From: Mercurialis annua
Taxonomy: Eukaryota > Streptophyta > Magnoliopsida > Malpighiales > Euphorbiaceae
Length of the DNA stretch: 64,000 bases
NCBI RefSeq assembly: GCF_937616625.2
Contig: NC_065576.1
Location: 994,501 to 1,058,500 of the forward strand
Direction of reading: 5' to 3'
Shown here in pieces: positions 21,725 through 33,200 of the stretch; within the stretch, counting starts at the first letter, position 1; every line of letters begins with the position of its first letter. The notes under the pieces were generated by a model. It saw only the letters and a program-made list of their open reading frames with translations, did not search any database and was not told the origin of the DNA. Both the position numbers and the translations under genes were made by a program.

Positions 21725-24065
21725 AAAATTCCGAGGTTGAGAGGCGGTCTCATCCAGCAGCACTTACCGTTGGGGGACAGGTATATAATTATTATTAAAA
21801 AAATTTATTTCAGTTAAGTTTATTACACATGTTAACTGTTGTAACTACTAACAATTTAAAATATTTGACTTACGCAGATGGGCAGGTCACCTCAATTTTC
21901 AGGACGTTCCTAGACAAAACTTGGCGGCCATGAGATTAGCACTTGATGAGATGCGCTATTCAGATGTGAGTGAATTTTTAAAAATTTAATTTCAGTTTCA
22001 AAAGTTATATTTCATAAAAACTAACTTCTATATTTTACTTTGGCAGATCGATTGGCAGCCATACTCCGATCTGATTATCAGTCAGCTACCGTCATATTGT
22101 TTCGAGGGGTCCCATTTCTGGCGTGCACGCGTCCCACTGATCTACTTCCACATTATCGAGTGGCACCAGCCAGACAGGGTGCTTCAGCAGTTCGGACTGG
22201 TTCAGCCTATTCCGGAGGCCCCCTTACAGCAACCCATCATGCATGGCGTCCAATACCGTGGGAGCTCAGACTTCCAGGCGCTTTTCAGTGAGTATATCGA
22301 CATCTGGGACTCTAGAGAGAGATATGTGGTACATGGGCGTGTACTCGAGCATCCGCCGCACTTTCATTCAGAGTACATGGACTGGTACAGGCTAGTGAGC
22401 AGGAGATGGATTACCCATCGCGGGGCTGAGCTCGGTTCTCATGTACGTAGTCATGCTAATATTTTTTTTCATTTACGTATTTTTGTCAATAATGTATAAC
22501 ACCTGACGATTTACGTTGACTTTTTACAGCGCGATACCATGGAGAGGATCCGCTTGCAGTCTGAGGCGGATTCCACTGTTCGGACTTACGCTCGCACTTC
22601 TCAGCTAGCCACTAGGGAAGACCGGCGGAACGTCAGCGGGCCACCGCCAGACCCTGCTGTTCCGCCAGACGCTATTCCAGAGATCGATCCGCCGACCGTG
22701 GATGTACAGCGCATACGAGGACGTCGTAGAGGCAGACCCAGACAGCCAGAGCCGACCCGTGAGATCCCGACAGACCCTTTTCCCCCACCGGTACGTTTCA
22801 ATTTCAATGGACAATTTAATAATTTACATCCCTTAATTACAGTGACCAACTGGCTTTTTCTATGTCCAGGTCGTCTTTCACGGGGACACAGAGGACTTTA
22901 TCCGGCGTTATTACGGGTCTGCGCGTGAGTACGGGAGCACCTCGTCGCAGCCCCAGGGGCCACGGGCTTCCTCTTTTTTAGTACCACCTGTTTCTATGCC
23001 TTATGTCGACCCATCGTTTGGGCAGACCGCTGGCACGACTCCGCTAGCCACGCAACAGGACCCTCTAGACACACGGGTACGGTTAAATTCCAATTTACAT
23101 TTTTTTTCTTCTAACATCAGTAACCCTAATTGCACTATTTTTTTTCTTTTTGCAGGTCGATTATCAGGGGAATACCGAGGAGTTCATTCGGCGGTATACC
23201 GGGTATACGCAGCACCACGGTAGCACATCTTCGCAGCCCCAGCGCCCACCGTCTTCCTCTTTTTCATTGCCGCCTTCTTCTGTGCCTTATGTTGACCCAT
23301 GGTTTGGGGAGACCGCTTACATTACTCCGCTGGCCACGCCGGACCCTCTGGCCACACCGGTATGTTAGAATTTGAATTTACATTTTTTTAGTTATAACAT
23401 CAATAACCGTAATTACATAATTTGTTTTTTTTTTTCAGGTCGATTATCAGGGGAATACCGAGGACTTCATTCGGCGGTATACTGGGTATACACAGCACTA
23501 TGGAAGCACCTCTTCACAGCCCGAGGCGCCACCATCTTCGTCTTATTCAGTACCGCAGGACTTCTCCACTTACCGTGGTTCCGCTTTTACCCCCTTTCAG
23601 CCACCACCCCCGACACAGACACCTCCAGCCCAGCAGTACGGAGGACTATTTGAAGAGAACTTGTCTTATCCTCAAACGCCTGCAGTAGGTGGTTTTAGCC
23701 AGCTTCTTCAGGGGTACATTCCACAGCCGCCTTCCTCCTCTCCCCGCCCAACTCAGAGCCCATCGCAGATGCATTTTTCTCTAACTGATGAGTGGGTGAG
23801 CAATTTGCAGGCTCCCACACCTCCACTTGGTGATGTTGCTAACATGACGCCTCCTTCATTTTCCCTGGGGTTAGGGAACCCCTCCTCACAGGCTCCTGAC
23901 GACGAGGATGACGATGTGGTCAGTCCAAGTGGTAGCGACGACAACAGCTCCGGCCCAGATCTCAGACCTTATCGGCCATTGACTCATACCCAGATGAGTC
24001 GGCGTCAGAACAGGGGTCGAAACTTGAGGACACTCTTACGGACCCCAGATAGAACAAACATGTAG
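21725..24065 (+). CDS. PMD-like (PP7-long-form/MAIN-type) gene inside the Mutator-like element
   Basis: Seven exons can be joined in one frame: 21725-21780, 21878-21965, 22047-22442, 22530-22790, 22870-23076, 23156-23359 and 23439-24065, about 612 codons and a TAG. All borders are GT-AG. Exons 1-3 match the C-terminal part of the plant mobile domain: PLGDRW, IDWQPYSDLI, RVPLIYFHIIEWHQPDRVL, QQFGL, DWYRLVSRRWI. The N-terminal 200 or so residues of a full PMD are absent. Exons 5, 6 and 7 each start V(V/D)(F/Y)(H/Q)GnTE(D/E)FIRRY and run into GSTSSQP, a triplicated exon. The tail is Pro/Ser-rich with an acidic run (DDEDDD). No ATG is in exon 1; the first in-frame ATG is in exon 2, so the start is uncertain and the gene may be 5'-truncated. 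PMD proteins such as Arabidopsis MAIN and MAIL1 act in silencing; function here is unknown. Confidence 0.75.
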
Positions 24066-24615
24066 TTGTATTTTATAGCTTTTTTTATTGTTGTCCATAT
24101 ATTTTTGATTATTTGACTTATTTTAATTTCTTTGTATGGCTTTTTTATAATTATTTACAAAACAGTAAAAACACTTCATAACAATCAAAATCATAAACCC
24201 TAAATTGGTTAATCTATTTTTAAAAAGTATAGCATAGCAATGTCGTGTTTTTTACTAAAAGCGTGAATTACTAAAATTTAACATATAATCAATTAATCAA
24301 ATACTACATTATTAGGCAAATTTAACTATTAAAATCACATAATTAAAATAGATCTAACTCAAAATAAATTGGATATTAATATAGTCTGCACCACCATCTA
24401 CGACTTCCATTTTTACTCGAACTTTATTCGACATTTGTAAGATCTTCAAAATTGATGTCAAACTTAAATTTTTAAATTTAGATTGGTTCAAACAATAATT
24501 ACAAATGACAATATATTTTATAAAATAACGCTCGGAAGTCTCCGAAAATAACTCGAAATTAGTTAACGTAAATTACAATTCATTAATAAAATAAATTTTT
24601 TTTTTATAAAAAAAT
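24066..24615. other. Element interior after the PMD-like gene
   Basis: AT-rich 3' flank and probable polyadenylation region of the PMD-like gene. No frame or transposase motif is seen. Confidence 0.4.
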
Positions 24616-24724
24616 AAACTGATTGGGCAATTATTGCCCAATCAGTTTCAAATGATTGGGGAGAGAGTAATATAATTAACTCTCTCCCCAATCATTGGGC
24701 TGATCCCCAATGATTGGGGATCAG
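24616..24724. repeat. Right subterminal hairpin stack, unique to this end
   Basis: Three consecutive hairpins: 24616-24648 (15-bp stem on AAACTGATTGGGCAA, 3-bp loop), 24651-24696 (18-bp stem on AATGATTGGGGAGAGAGT, 10-bp loop) and 24700-24724 (stem CTGATCCCCA). They abut the right terminal repeat and share no sequence with the left stack. Confidence 0.88.
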
Positions 24725-24725
24725 T

Positions 24726-24925
24726 ACCAGCCCGCCATATGAGATGGCGGGCTGGTGCTAATTACGGGGATTAAGTTAATCCCCGTAATTAGCTACCAGC
24801 CCGCCATCTCATATGGCGGGCTGGTGCAAAATTAGTGCAGCCCGCCATATGAGATGGCGGGCCGGTGGTAGGAGGCACAAAAATGGAATTTTTGTGCCTC
24901 CTAGACACTAAAGTGTCAAAAACCC
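24726..24925 (-). repeat. Right 200-bp terminal inverted repeat
   Basis: Reverse complement of 21001-21200 with no mismatch found on reading. The identity stops sharply at 21200/24726, where the different hairpin stacks begin. Confidence 0.9.
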
Positions 24926-24935
24926 TATTATAACT

Positions 24936-26253
24936 AATAGTTTGATACCTCCTATTTTAAAAATTTACTTAACGGTCCATCCGTTTTAATTCCGTTAACT
25001 GAGAGACTTTTCCGTTATTTAATTTGAGAGACTAAATCGTTTAACGGAACTAAAACTATTAAAACAATAGATATTAGAACATGAAACGGAAATGAATGTT
25101 TATTAGATTGCGTATGATCTTACCAGTTGGAAATATTTGACAGTAAACATTTCCATAAGTTCATCATACTTTTCAATTGAGACTGCTTTGATATTGGAAA
25201 CAATAGCTGCTGCTGCTATAATTGAAGGTTTGAAAATTGAACTTGTCCGAACTGCAATACTTATAAAATTAACTTCCAATTAATCATAAAACAAAATTGG
25301 TGAGCCTAATTTTCAATCTATTATAAAAAAATTCACAGGTTAAAAAAAACGGTAGCTTAAGTTTCAGTGGGTGCACCTCCGGATGCAACTTTTGAAGGAG
25401 TGTTTTTGTAAAGATCAAAGAAAAAGGGATATAACATGTAATTTTCTCAATACTAAAATGTGCAAAATTTAATTGGAATAGAAGTTTATTCCATGGTGCG
25501 TGAAAAACGAATATAGTGGAAACTCTTATTACTTTTCATTTTGAAATTTCAAGTACTATCACTTTCCATTAAAAAAATTATGAAATTAAATACAAATTAA
25601 ATTCTAAAAAAATTATACTAAATAAAAATTTTAATAAATTTTTTTAAATAAGATGATACAAATTAAATAAGAGTTTAACATCAAAAAAGAAAAGAAACTG
25701 AACTATATTGTATTTAAATTGACATATAACTAGGATTTTAATTTTTAACAACGGGTTACCTATTAGCGTAGCTTTAATTTCTTCCCTAATGCCTAACATG
25801 CATATATTTTGAGTATATTATGTTGATTTAGTTTGTCTAATTTTAATAATGTGTAGTTTTCATGGAATATTGTTAGTGTTGGAGCTGATAATAACGTTAT
25901 TGATGTTGCTTCAGCTAAAACAATTGTTGACTCAATCAAAGAGATATATATATTTAGTTTAAATCTCTTGCATTCTTAATTTTATTTTTAAAATTGAGAA
26001 AATTAGAATTTTGAGATGGTCATATTTTTAATTTTAATTTGTATTATTTAATTTATTGTATTGCAGTAATTAAATTCGATTACATTGTGATTTGTGAGTA
26101 TTATAATATAAATTAACGATCTTAATTGCAAGTATTTTAGATATTAATTGATGGTACTATTGATGTTGTTATTTTAGATTTATTTTGTTTTTGTATCTAT
26201 TTTTGAGAAAAAAAATTAAAACAATAAACGTAATTTACAATGTCAATGTGTAG
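24936..26253. other. Intergenic; one exon-like block, otherwise nothing
   Basis: 24936-25080 continues the repeat that the Mutator-like element entered, with TCCGTT words in both orientations. Apart from the block at 25124-25251, the rest is AT-rich without frames. Confidence 0.4.
25124..25251 (-). pseudogene. Orphan exon-like fragment
   Basis: A 128-bp minus-strand frame bounded by TATTGCAG on the 5' side and CTG then GTAAGATC on the 3' side, both good splice signals. The peptide reads about FKPSIIAAAAIVSNIKAV and then EKYDELMEMFTVKYFQL. The first part is faintly like a cyclin C-terminal repeat, but I cannot assign it. Ending in phase 0, it could join the block at 20832-20587. Confidence 0.35.
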
Positions 26254-26423
26254 CTAGGTGGCACAAACACTTCATTCAAAACGTTTCCCGTTTCGGTAAC
26301 GTTTCGGACACTTGGCGTTTCGGACATGAAACTTTAATTTTAACATAGAAAACCTTCAAATAAGGCCGGTTTTCCGTGTCCGTGTCCAAGTGTCCCGTTT
26401 GTCCATGTCCGTGTCCGTCACAA
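26254..26423. repeat. GTGTCCGTGCTACC-family repeat, diverged copy
   Basis: Contains CTAGGTGGCAC at the left, GTTTCGGACACTTGGCG inside and repeated GTCCGTGTCC words at the right. The orientation is opposite to the copies at 2976 and 15520. Confidence 0.45.
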
Positions 26424-26744
26424 ATATACATTATCAAAGTTGATTAGCATAAGTAAAAAAGAAGAACTGTCCTGCTCATATTCAAACTCAAGTCAAGAGT
26501 ATACATCTCCAAAAAAAATTATAATTAGAATAGTTAGTAAAAATAACTTACAATTTTATACGTGGTCCGTTTAATTTAATCATGTACTATTAATATTGAT
26601 CAATGTATGACAATTTTAACATGTTGTAATTTATGGGTCTCTTGGGATGGATTGTCTAATGTTAACTCTATAAAAATAATTCAATAAAAAAAAGATTTAT
26701 GAAAAATATATAAAAATAACACCTTAATTTGTTTAGTTATATAA

Positions 26745-26793
26745 CGGGTCATTTAGATATCGCTCACGTGTATAGCACGTGACGAAAAACTAG
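26745..26793 (+). mobile_element. Helitron-like 3' terminus
   Basis: Hairpin CACGTGTATAGCACGTG, a short spacer, then CTAG at 26790-26793 followed by T. The element would extend leftward; its 5' end was not found. Confidence 0.5.
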
Positions 26794-26796
26794 TAC

Positions 26797-27417
26797 TATA
26801 ACGGAGAAAGAGGGGGGACAATCCAATTTTTTAATAACTCTTCCTATATTTTTACTAATTAATTGTTTAAATTACAATTTTATGGTAATTTATTTATTTA
26901 TTAATTGTTCATTTAACTACTATTATTAAAGAAAAATTCGATTAGAATAAGGAAACTAGATTTATATATTAATTAAATATCTCTATTAACGAAAATCAAA
27001 TAGTAACTAATCTTTCTTTAATTGATATCCTTAATATGGGAGGAAAAAAATTATAATCTAATCAATACTTTAACTAATTTAAGAATAATTAAAATTAAAA
27101 CATATTAAAATGAATTTAATTAATATAGTAACTTTAATCCAACCCACAATACATTTTCTAATTCAAAAAAAAATTATAATTAATTTACTATTATAGATAA
27201 AAAAAATTTGGTATAATTATAATAATTTATAAGCAAATGTTATTAACATTAATTAGTTTTGAAATTAAATTAATTATATTTATTTTTAGTAAAATATTAA
27301 ATAATTTAATATTGATTATAAATAAAATATATTAGTATAATTATAATAAATTTAATTAATACATAAATTAACGAGTCACGTTATGAGTCACGTGCGTAGC
27401 ACGTAATGCAAAACTAA
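26797..27417 (+). mobile_element. Non-autonomous Helitron, approximate left end
   Basis: The 3' end has the hairpin CACGTGCGTAGCACGT, GCAAAA, CTAA at 27414-27417 and a host T. The right 200 bp follow the complete Helitron at 58428-58983 closely (ATAATTATAATAAATTTA, CGAGTCACGTTATGAG). The left end ACTATAACGGAG...GGGGGGACAA resembles that element's start, but the leading TC is not clear. Confidence 0.55.
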
Positions 27418-27418
27418 T

Positions 27419-27850
27419 ATTTTGAAAAAGAGGGTAGCGGGATAATAAAGTTCTAAAAACGGGTAGTGTGGGAGATTTCCTTTTATAACATTGCTAAACT
27501 TATGTTAATAAAGAATTTGAGTTTTTTTATATAAACAAATCATTTTATTATTTTATATTTGTTTAAGAGGAACAAGCCATTAAGATTGTTTTCGTCAAAA
27601 TTCATGACTTTAACATGTTATGATATCATTGTCAAAATTCATGCATTTGACATGTCTTGATGTCAGTTTATTATAATGAACTGTAGCAATAAAAGTATCA
27701 AGAAAAAGATGGAAACAAACTTGTAATATTGAAATGGTCATTATTAAAATTTTATCTTTTTTAATTCTTGAAATATAGGAGGAAACTAAAAAATTAAATT
27801 TTTATTTATAAATAGATTTTAAACGTTATGATTTAAAATATCGAAACATT
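27419..27850 (+). repeat. 430-bp dispersed repeat, copy B
   Basis: Colinear with 12733-13165. The neighbouring Helitron ends exactly where the similarity begins, so it may have inserted at, or replaced, the left edge. Confidence 0.7.
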
Positions 27851-27929
27851 TTAAACGTTATGATTCAGTCGAATTCTGCAAGGGCATTTGTGATCCGATC
27901 TCAGTTGAATTCTGTCGAGAGGCGCATCA

Positions 27930-28532
27930 ATGGCCTTACCGAAAACCCCACCACCACCGCAAACCCCACCACCACCACAAACTCAACCACCACCGGAAAC
28001 CCAACAAGAAATTATCCCAGCAGAAGTGCAAGAAAGGGTACTGGGAGCCCAAGAAAGGCTGCCGGTGATCCAAGAAACGCCGTAGAGAGTTCAAACAACG
28101 CCGCCGGAAGGCCAAGATTCCGGTATTGACCAGGAGAGTAAAGAAACGGACGAAAGATTCCTGCTTGAGAGGCAAGTACTGGTCAACTCCAGTACTCTTA
28201 CCAGGGAAGATTTGGCAATTATGCTGGCGGAGGCGATGGCGAAAGTGCAAGAATTGAGGAAGCCAGAGCCAGCCCGTAAGGGCTCCTTTGAAGCTGTGCA
28301 TAGATTTACAAAGAACGGCGACAAGTGGCTGGGTGTGCTTTCGGCGGCAGTGACGCTGGCCGTGGCCATCTCTAAGCTGAGTCAGGCGGTATACGCCCTG
28401 CGCAATCCCCCGTCGCCTCCAGTTAGTCAGTTGTTTCAATTTTTTTTAGCAATTAATCTTGATCAAACAAACTCTTGTGGATATATACGTATAGAGTTGG
28501 CCCTTTTTGTTTTCTTTGTATTGAGGAATTAA
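27930..28532 (+). pseudogene. Proline-rich membrane-protein-like frame with an in-frame stop
   Basis: From the ATG at 27930 the frame reads a Pro/Gln-rich start (PKTPPPPQTPPPP), reaches TAG at 28083-28085, then stays open in the same frame to 28532. The second part has a charged region (TREDLAIMLAEAMAKVQEL) and one hydrophobic segment (GVLSAAVTLAVAI). Base composition is far more GC-rich than the surroundings, as in coding DNA. I do not recognise it. A real gene could instead start after the stop, at an ATG near 28219. Confidence 0.45.
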
Positions 28533-28826
28533 TTCATGACCTGCTGTAGTTAGATTCTTTTTGCTTCAATCTTTGTATTCAGGATGACATTGTTGCCCGC
28601 TGTAGTTAAATTCATAATGTCATTCTTCATTTTTGAAGCTAATAAAACTGCCCTATTGCCTCAGGCGTTCTTTCATTATGATATTTGTTGCCTGTTGTTA
28701 CGTCCAATGTCTTTTTATGCACTTTTGATTGAGTGAGTACAAGGTTTCAGGCTTTCAAACATGCTTTCATTTCAGGTTCATGGGGTAGTCCTTGGACACT
28801 GGGACTTTATGTTCATCATCTGTGGA

Positions 28827-28969
28827 TGAATGGCCTAGGTAGCACGGACAACCTGTCCCGTTTCGCACACGAATCTTCAGTTTTTACATAGAATATCTTA
28901 ACATAACACCGTTTTCCCGTTTCCGAGCGTCCCCTTTTCCCGCATGGATCCGTGCTACCTGGTGAATGG
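28827..28969. repeat. GTGTCCGTGCTACC-family repeat with 7-bp target duplication
   Basis: The body, 28834-28962, has ends CCTAGGTAGCACGGAC and ATCCGTGCTACCTGG. TGAATGG flanks it at 28827-28833 and 28963-28969. This is the best-delimited copy and shows that the family is a mobile unit of about 130 bp, possibly hAT-like from the duplication length. Confidence 0.75.
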
Positions 28970-29267
28970 CTCTTAGATCTCAGCTGCTGCTTTTATAGGG
29001 TGCATGATGTTCTGGTTGGTAAAAGTCCAAGTGGCTATCGGAGTCTAGGCTTTGTTGGTAGGTAGAGACATTTGAACATTGCACCTGCTGGCAACCCTTT
29101 GGGCTCTTCAGAGACTGCGTTTTAGGCCACTGGAGGTTGCTAGTGATATTGCTGAAATTACTGCAGCTCATTTAGAGTACCTTTTAGAGTTGCCGGAGCT
29201 TCCAAAAAGTTGTGTTTTTCAATTTCCGGATATCAGATGCCCATGAACCTGCACCATCTTCAGTTCC

Positions 29268-29570
29268 TTGCATTTGGATAGAGGAGATTCCAAAAAGTTG
29301 GACCTCATTTCCAGCTTGAATGGAGGAGCACTTGGTTTTGCTTTCTTGCTTAGCAAGTTGTGTTTTTTATCAACCACAACAACTGCCCTACTATTGCCTG
29401 TTGGAGCTAAATTCATAATTTCATTTTTCAAAACTGCACTATTGGCTCTGGCAATGCTAGTTGCTGCTTTAACATGCGTTGATTCCATCAAAAAATTGTC
29501 AGATTTACATCAGCAAAGTTTTATGTATAAAAAAATTGATATTTCTAGACAAAAAATTAAGAATCCCTAG
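29268..29570 (+). pseudogene. Membrane-protein-like gene fragment
   Basis: Open frame without an ATG at its head. The peptide has two hydrophobic segments, about GALGFAFLLSKLCFL and FFKTALLALAMLVAALTC, separated by a TTTTALLLP stretch, then a polar tail. The minus strand is also open in part. Family not recognised; it may belong with the 27930-28532 frame. Confidence 0.3.
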
Positions 29571-30214
29571 TATTACATAAATGATCAACAAAATCAGGTC
29601 AATGCCTTAAAATACTAATTTATAATTCAACAAATGATCATTTTGGCCCTCGAAATTGGCACAAAAGATCAATTAAGGCCAAGTTTGTGACTTTGAAAAA
29701 AAAACACCTTAAAATTGGCAGTCTGACCGATTTTATCCCCTCATATTCAAATTGTCCAATTAAATTGTGGCACATCAGCTCCAATTTGTTTATAATGCAC
29801 CCATCATTATTTCACAACTCATTTAAGGGGTGAAGCTGATCCACTTTAGTCAAATTGTGGGTCTATTTGTCCAAAGCCACGAGGTTGGAATTTTGTAATC
29901 TTTCATGCCAAATACACGGTGCAAATTGATCCTTTGTTGATCTAAAATTAATTTGACAAGTTGAAATACTAATTTTGAAAAAAATAAAGTTTAGATACCC
30001 GAATAGAATATGTTGAAAGTTCAGACACCACCGTTGTATGTTTTCCTACACTGATTAAACCCCGTGATCTGATTTTGTTTCATTGTTTGCTCGCTCTATT
30101 GAATCATGTTCTTACTTCTTACCAATTGAAAAAAGAATTTGATAAAAAAGATAGTTCCTTTCCCAAATCAAAACGTACCCAGTTCTGAATTTGCATTAAA
30201 TTACAATTCAAAAG

Positions 30215-33200
30215 ATGATGGAGAAAGAAGTGAAGGACCCAATTGATCAAGAGTTAGAAACTGAAGCACTAGAGCTCATTCTTTTTCATGTCTCTGAATG
30301 CTATGTTTACTTGGTAATAAAAATTCTCACTCTAATCTCTTTAGAATTTGGTTTCAGTGAATTTTGATTGTTATTTTATAAATGGGTTCATAGCATTGGT
30401 GAAAAAGATTCAATCTTTTTACTTGGGTTTATTGCATTTAATTTAATCTAGTTTTTCTATTTATTATAGGAGTGTAAGGTGTAGGGGATCAAGAGTTAGA
30501 TTTGAATTGTTCAAAAGTAAATAAATTGTGAAGATTAAAGTTAGGGGTTTGATTTGATCACAGTTAAAATTTTGATCAGGAGTAATTGATTGTTAAGACA
30601 ATGTTAGTACTGTTAATATAGGTGTTTGTTAGCTGTCTGAACTCTCAACTATGAGTGTCTTGAATTACACAAAGTTAGTATATGTAAATCCTTAGTGTTT
30701 AAGAGCTTATACTTAGGGGTGCATTTATAGCACAAGTCGCGTCTACGTTTTACAAATATATTATGCGAAAAATAAATGATTTATTGTGAACAATTGAGGA
30801 GTTTAAGGTTCAAATACTGATCTCTCAATAGGTAGGAGTATGTCGAAATCTGACAACTTTAGTGCGCTCGGTAATACTTGTTTATAGCAAGTATTGTGAA
30901 CAAGAATACTTGTTTTCCACTTACCTGTTTAAGTTCATTATTGTTGCAATCACATGAGAGTTTGTAATTTTTGGATAACTGTTGGAAGTTGGTTATATAT
31001 CGGATTTATTAATGTATTTATGCTTTTTATGGGTTGTTATGGATACAAACAGAACTCATATGTCTGATTTGTTTACTTCACATGGACATTTCATTTACTT
31101 GTACAACATATGCACTTGCAATGTGAAATTTCCGATTTTAGTTAGTTTTGTTTACAATCAGCCCAGTTTTAGTTTTTCCACTTCCCTGCTGTATCCCATT
31201 TATTACTGTGATTTAAATTTCATGAGGTGAATGTAATTTACCAATAAAGGCAAGTTCAAAGAATCAATAGTCGGTGAGCTAATTTTATTTGCTAACTTTG
31301 CAGATACCCCCAAGGATAAGTGCTGCCTCATACAGGTTTGTGCTCAACTGGTCCGACAAAGTTCCTGATATACTTTATGAAGCATATGCTCTAAATGATG
31401 GCTTTGATTTTATGTTCATTTAATTCTTCCTTTGTCTACTTCTGTCAAATGCCGCATCTTATTCACTCTAGCTACTTTTTGATTGTTGGTTCTATGCAGA
31501 TTTGTATGCAATAGTTTAAATTATCAGTCATACTCATTACTTGAATTTGTTATAACTATTTATATTATTGGATTTTATTTCAGAGCTGATGAATGGAATG
31601 TTAACAAGTGGGCGTGGGAGGGGATGCTGAAAGTCGTTAGCAAGGGTGAAGATTGCATTATCAAACTTGAAGACAAAAACACAGGTTAGATGAACCTTGA
31701 AATCTTTAAGGTAGACAAAAGCTGCAAAATCCGACTCTTTCAAATATTGATTCTTAATTTCTGTCATTATGTTTACATAGGTGAATTGTATGCGAGGGCA
31801 TTTTTGAGAAGTGGGGAGCCACATCCAGTTGAAACTGTAATCGACAGCAGCAGGTCAAGTCTCTTTCTCATGAAAAATGGATTTCAATTTTGTTGTTCTA
31901 GCAACTTTTATCTTATATTTACGAGTTGTTCATACAGTAAATTCACTAGTCTAGTTTATATCTAAAAATTTGCCTTTGAATATTAGCTTCTAGGATATAC
32001 CAATGTGAACTCTGGAGGGTGTCTAAATGATAATCCTTTCTTTTGCAGATATTTTGTTTTACGAATAGAGGAAAACATTGGTAAGTAAGCTACCATGCCT
32101 ATTGATTTCAGTCGGATTTCAAGCTGAAATTTTTCTTTCTACGGGAAACAGTTGCATTATTGAAAAAATTATAGTCAGGACAATCTGCTATATCATGCTT
32201 TAACTAAATTACAATATATCACTCTTGTATATTTGAAATTGAAGACCTTAGTTCAAGCTCAAATGAACAGATAATGCATGCACTCCTTGTCATCTTCGTA
32301 TCGATTTATCTGTCTTATTAAATGCCTGGTGAATCTCTGGAGTCTCTCTAGTCTCTAGAGATCTGCTGCCATAATCATCTCATTCCGTTTTTCTTAAATA
32401 TCAGTTTTTGCTCTGTTAGAAATGTGCTAAGCATGTTTTCCTTAAGTTCTCATTTTTTGTGTCATTGCCCATACAGAAACAGTTGATCTTTTAATAATGC
32501 TTCATTTGCCTTTTTGCTAGACAGTTATATCATTAAATTTGGGAGTAATCGTGTCTGGGAAATCTTGCAGATGGTCGCCTTCGGCATGCTTTTATTGGTT
32601 TAGGATTTCGAGAAAGAACAGAAGCTTATGACTTTCAGGCTGCCCTGCACGATCATATGAAGTATGTTCCAGCATGCATAATTATAATTTTTTTATCTTT
32701 TTATTACATTTTCTGCGTTCTGCAAGTTTGTGTTGCTGTAATTCTCTTTGCATATCAGCTTATGCTGATAAATACAAGAAATTATAGTTGAAACTGCAGA
32801 ATAATGTTTCTTTTACCTGCCATTGCAGATATCTGAATAAGAAGAAAACGGCAGAAGAGATGGAACAGCATTTTCAGAGCACTTCCTCGGTGGATTACAG
32901 TTTAAAAGAAGGCGAAACACTAGTACTCCAATTGAATAATGTAAGCTCATCCCGTGCAACCTTTTTTTTAAAAAAAAAATTGAAGTCAAACTGAACTGAA
33001 CTGAACCGAAACAAAAATTTGCTTTTCAAAACTGAACTGAATTTATAAGGATGTAAAAAATTCTAACCGAATCAAATCATTCAGTTCGGATGATTTTTTT
33101 GGTTCAATTGGCGTTTTCAGTTCGCTTATTACTAAAACTGAGCTAAGTTCTTTTTATGTCGAAAATCAAACTGAAATGGAAAACCATTTTTTATAGTCAA

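Larger units (their letters stand above)
20991..24935. mobile_element. Mutator-like element carrying a PMD-like gene, 3925 bp plus 10-bp duplication
   Basis: The element runs 21001-24925. TATTATAACT flanks it at 20991-21000 and 24926-24935. The outer 200 bp at each end (21001-21200 and 24726-24925) are inverted copies with no difference found on reading. Inside them are further hairpins, different on the two sides. The only coding content is a multi-exon gene related to plant mobile domain proteins at 21725-24065. No transposase is seen, so movement would need one in trans. A 9-11 bp duplication with long inverted repeats places it with Mutator-like elements. Confidence 0.88.
28533..30214. 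other. Gene debris and intergenic sequence before the NECAP-like gene
   Basis: A TTAAATTCATAAT(G/T)TCATT word shared between 28608 and 29408, plus CTGCCCTA(C)TATTGCCT words, suggests an internal duplication of a degraded gene. 29640-29960 looks like a weak fold-back element (GATCATTTTGGCC against TGATCCTTTG). The last 200 bp are the promoter of the next gene. Confidence 0.35.
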
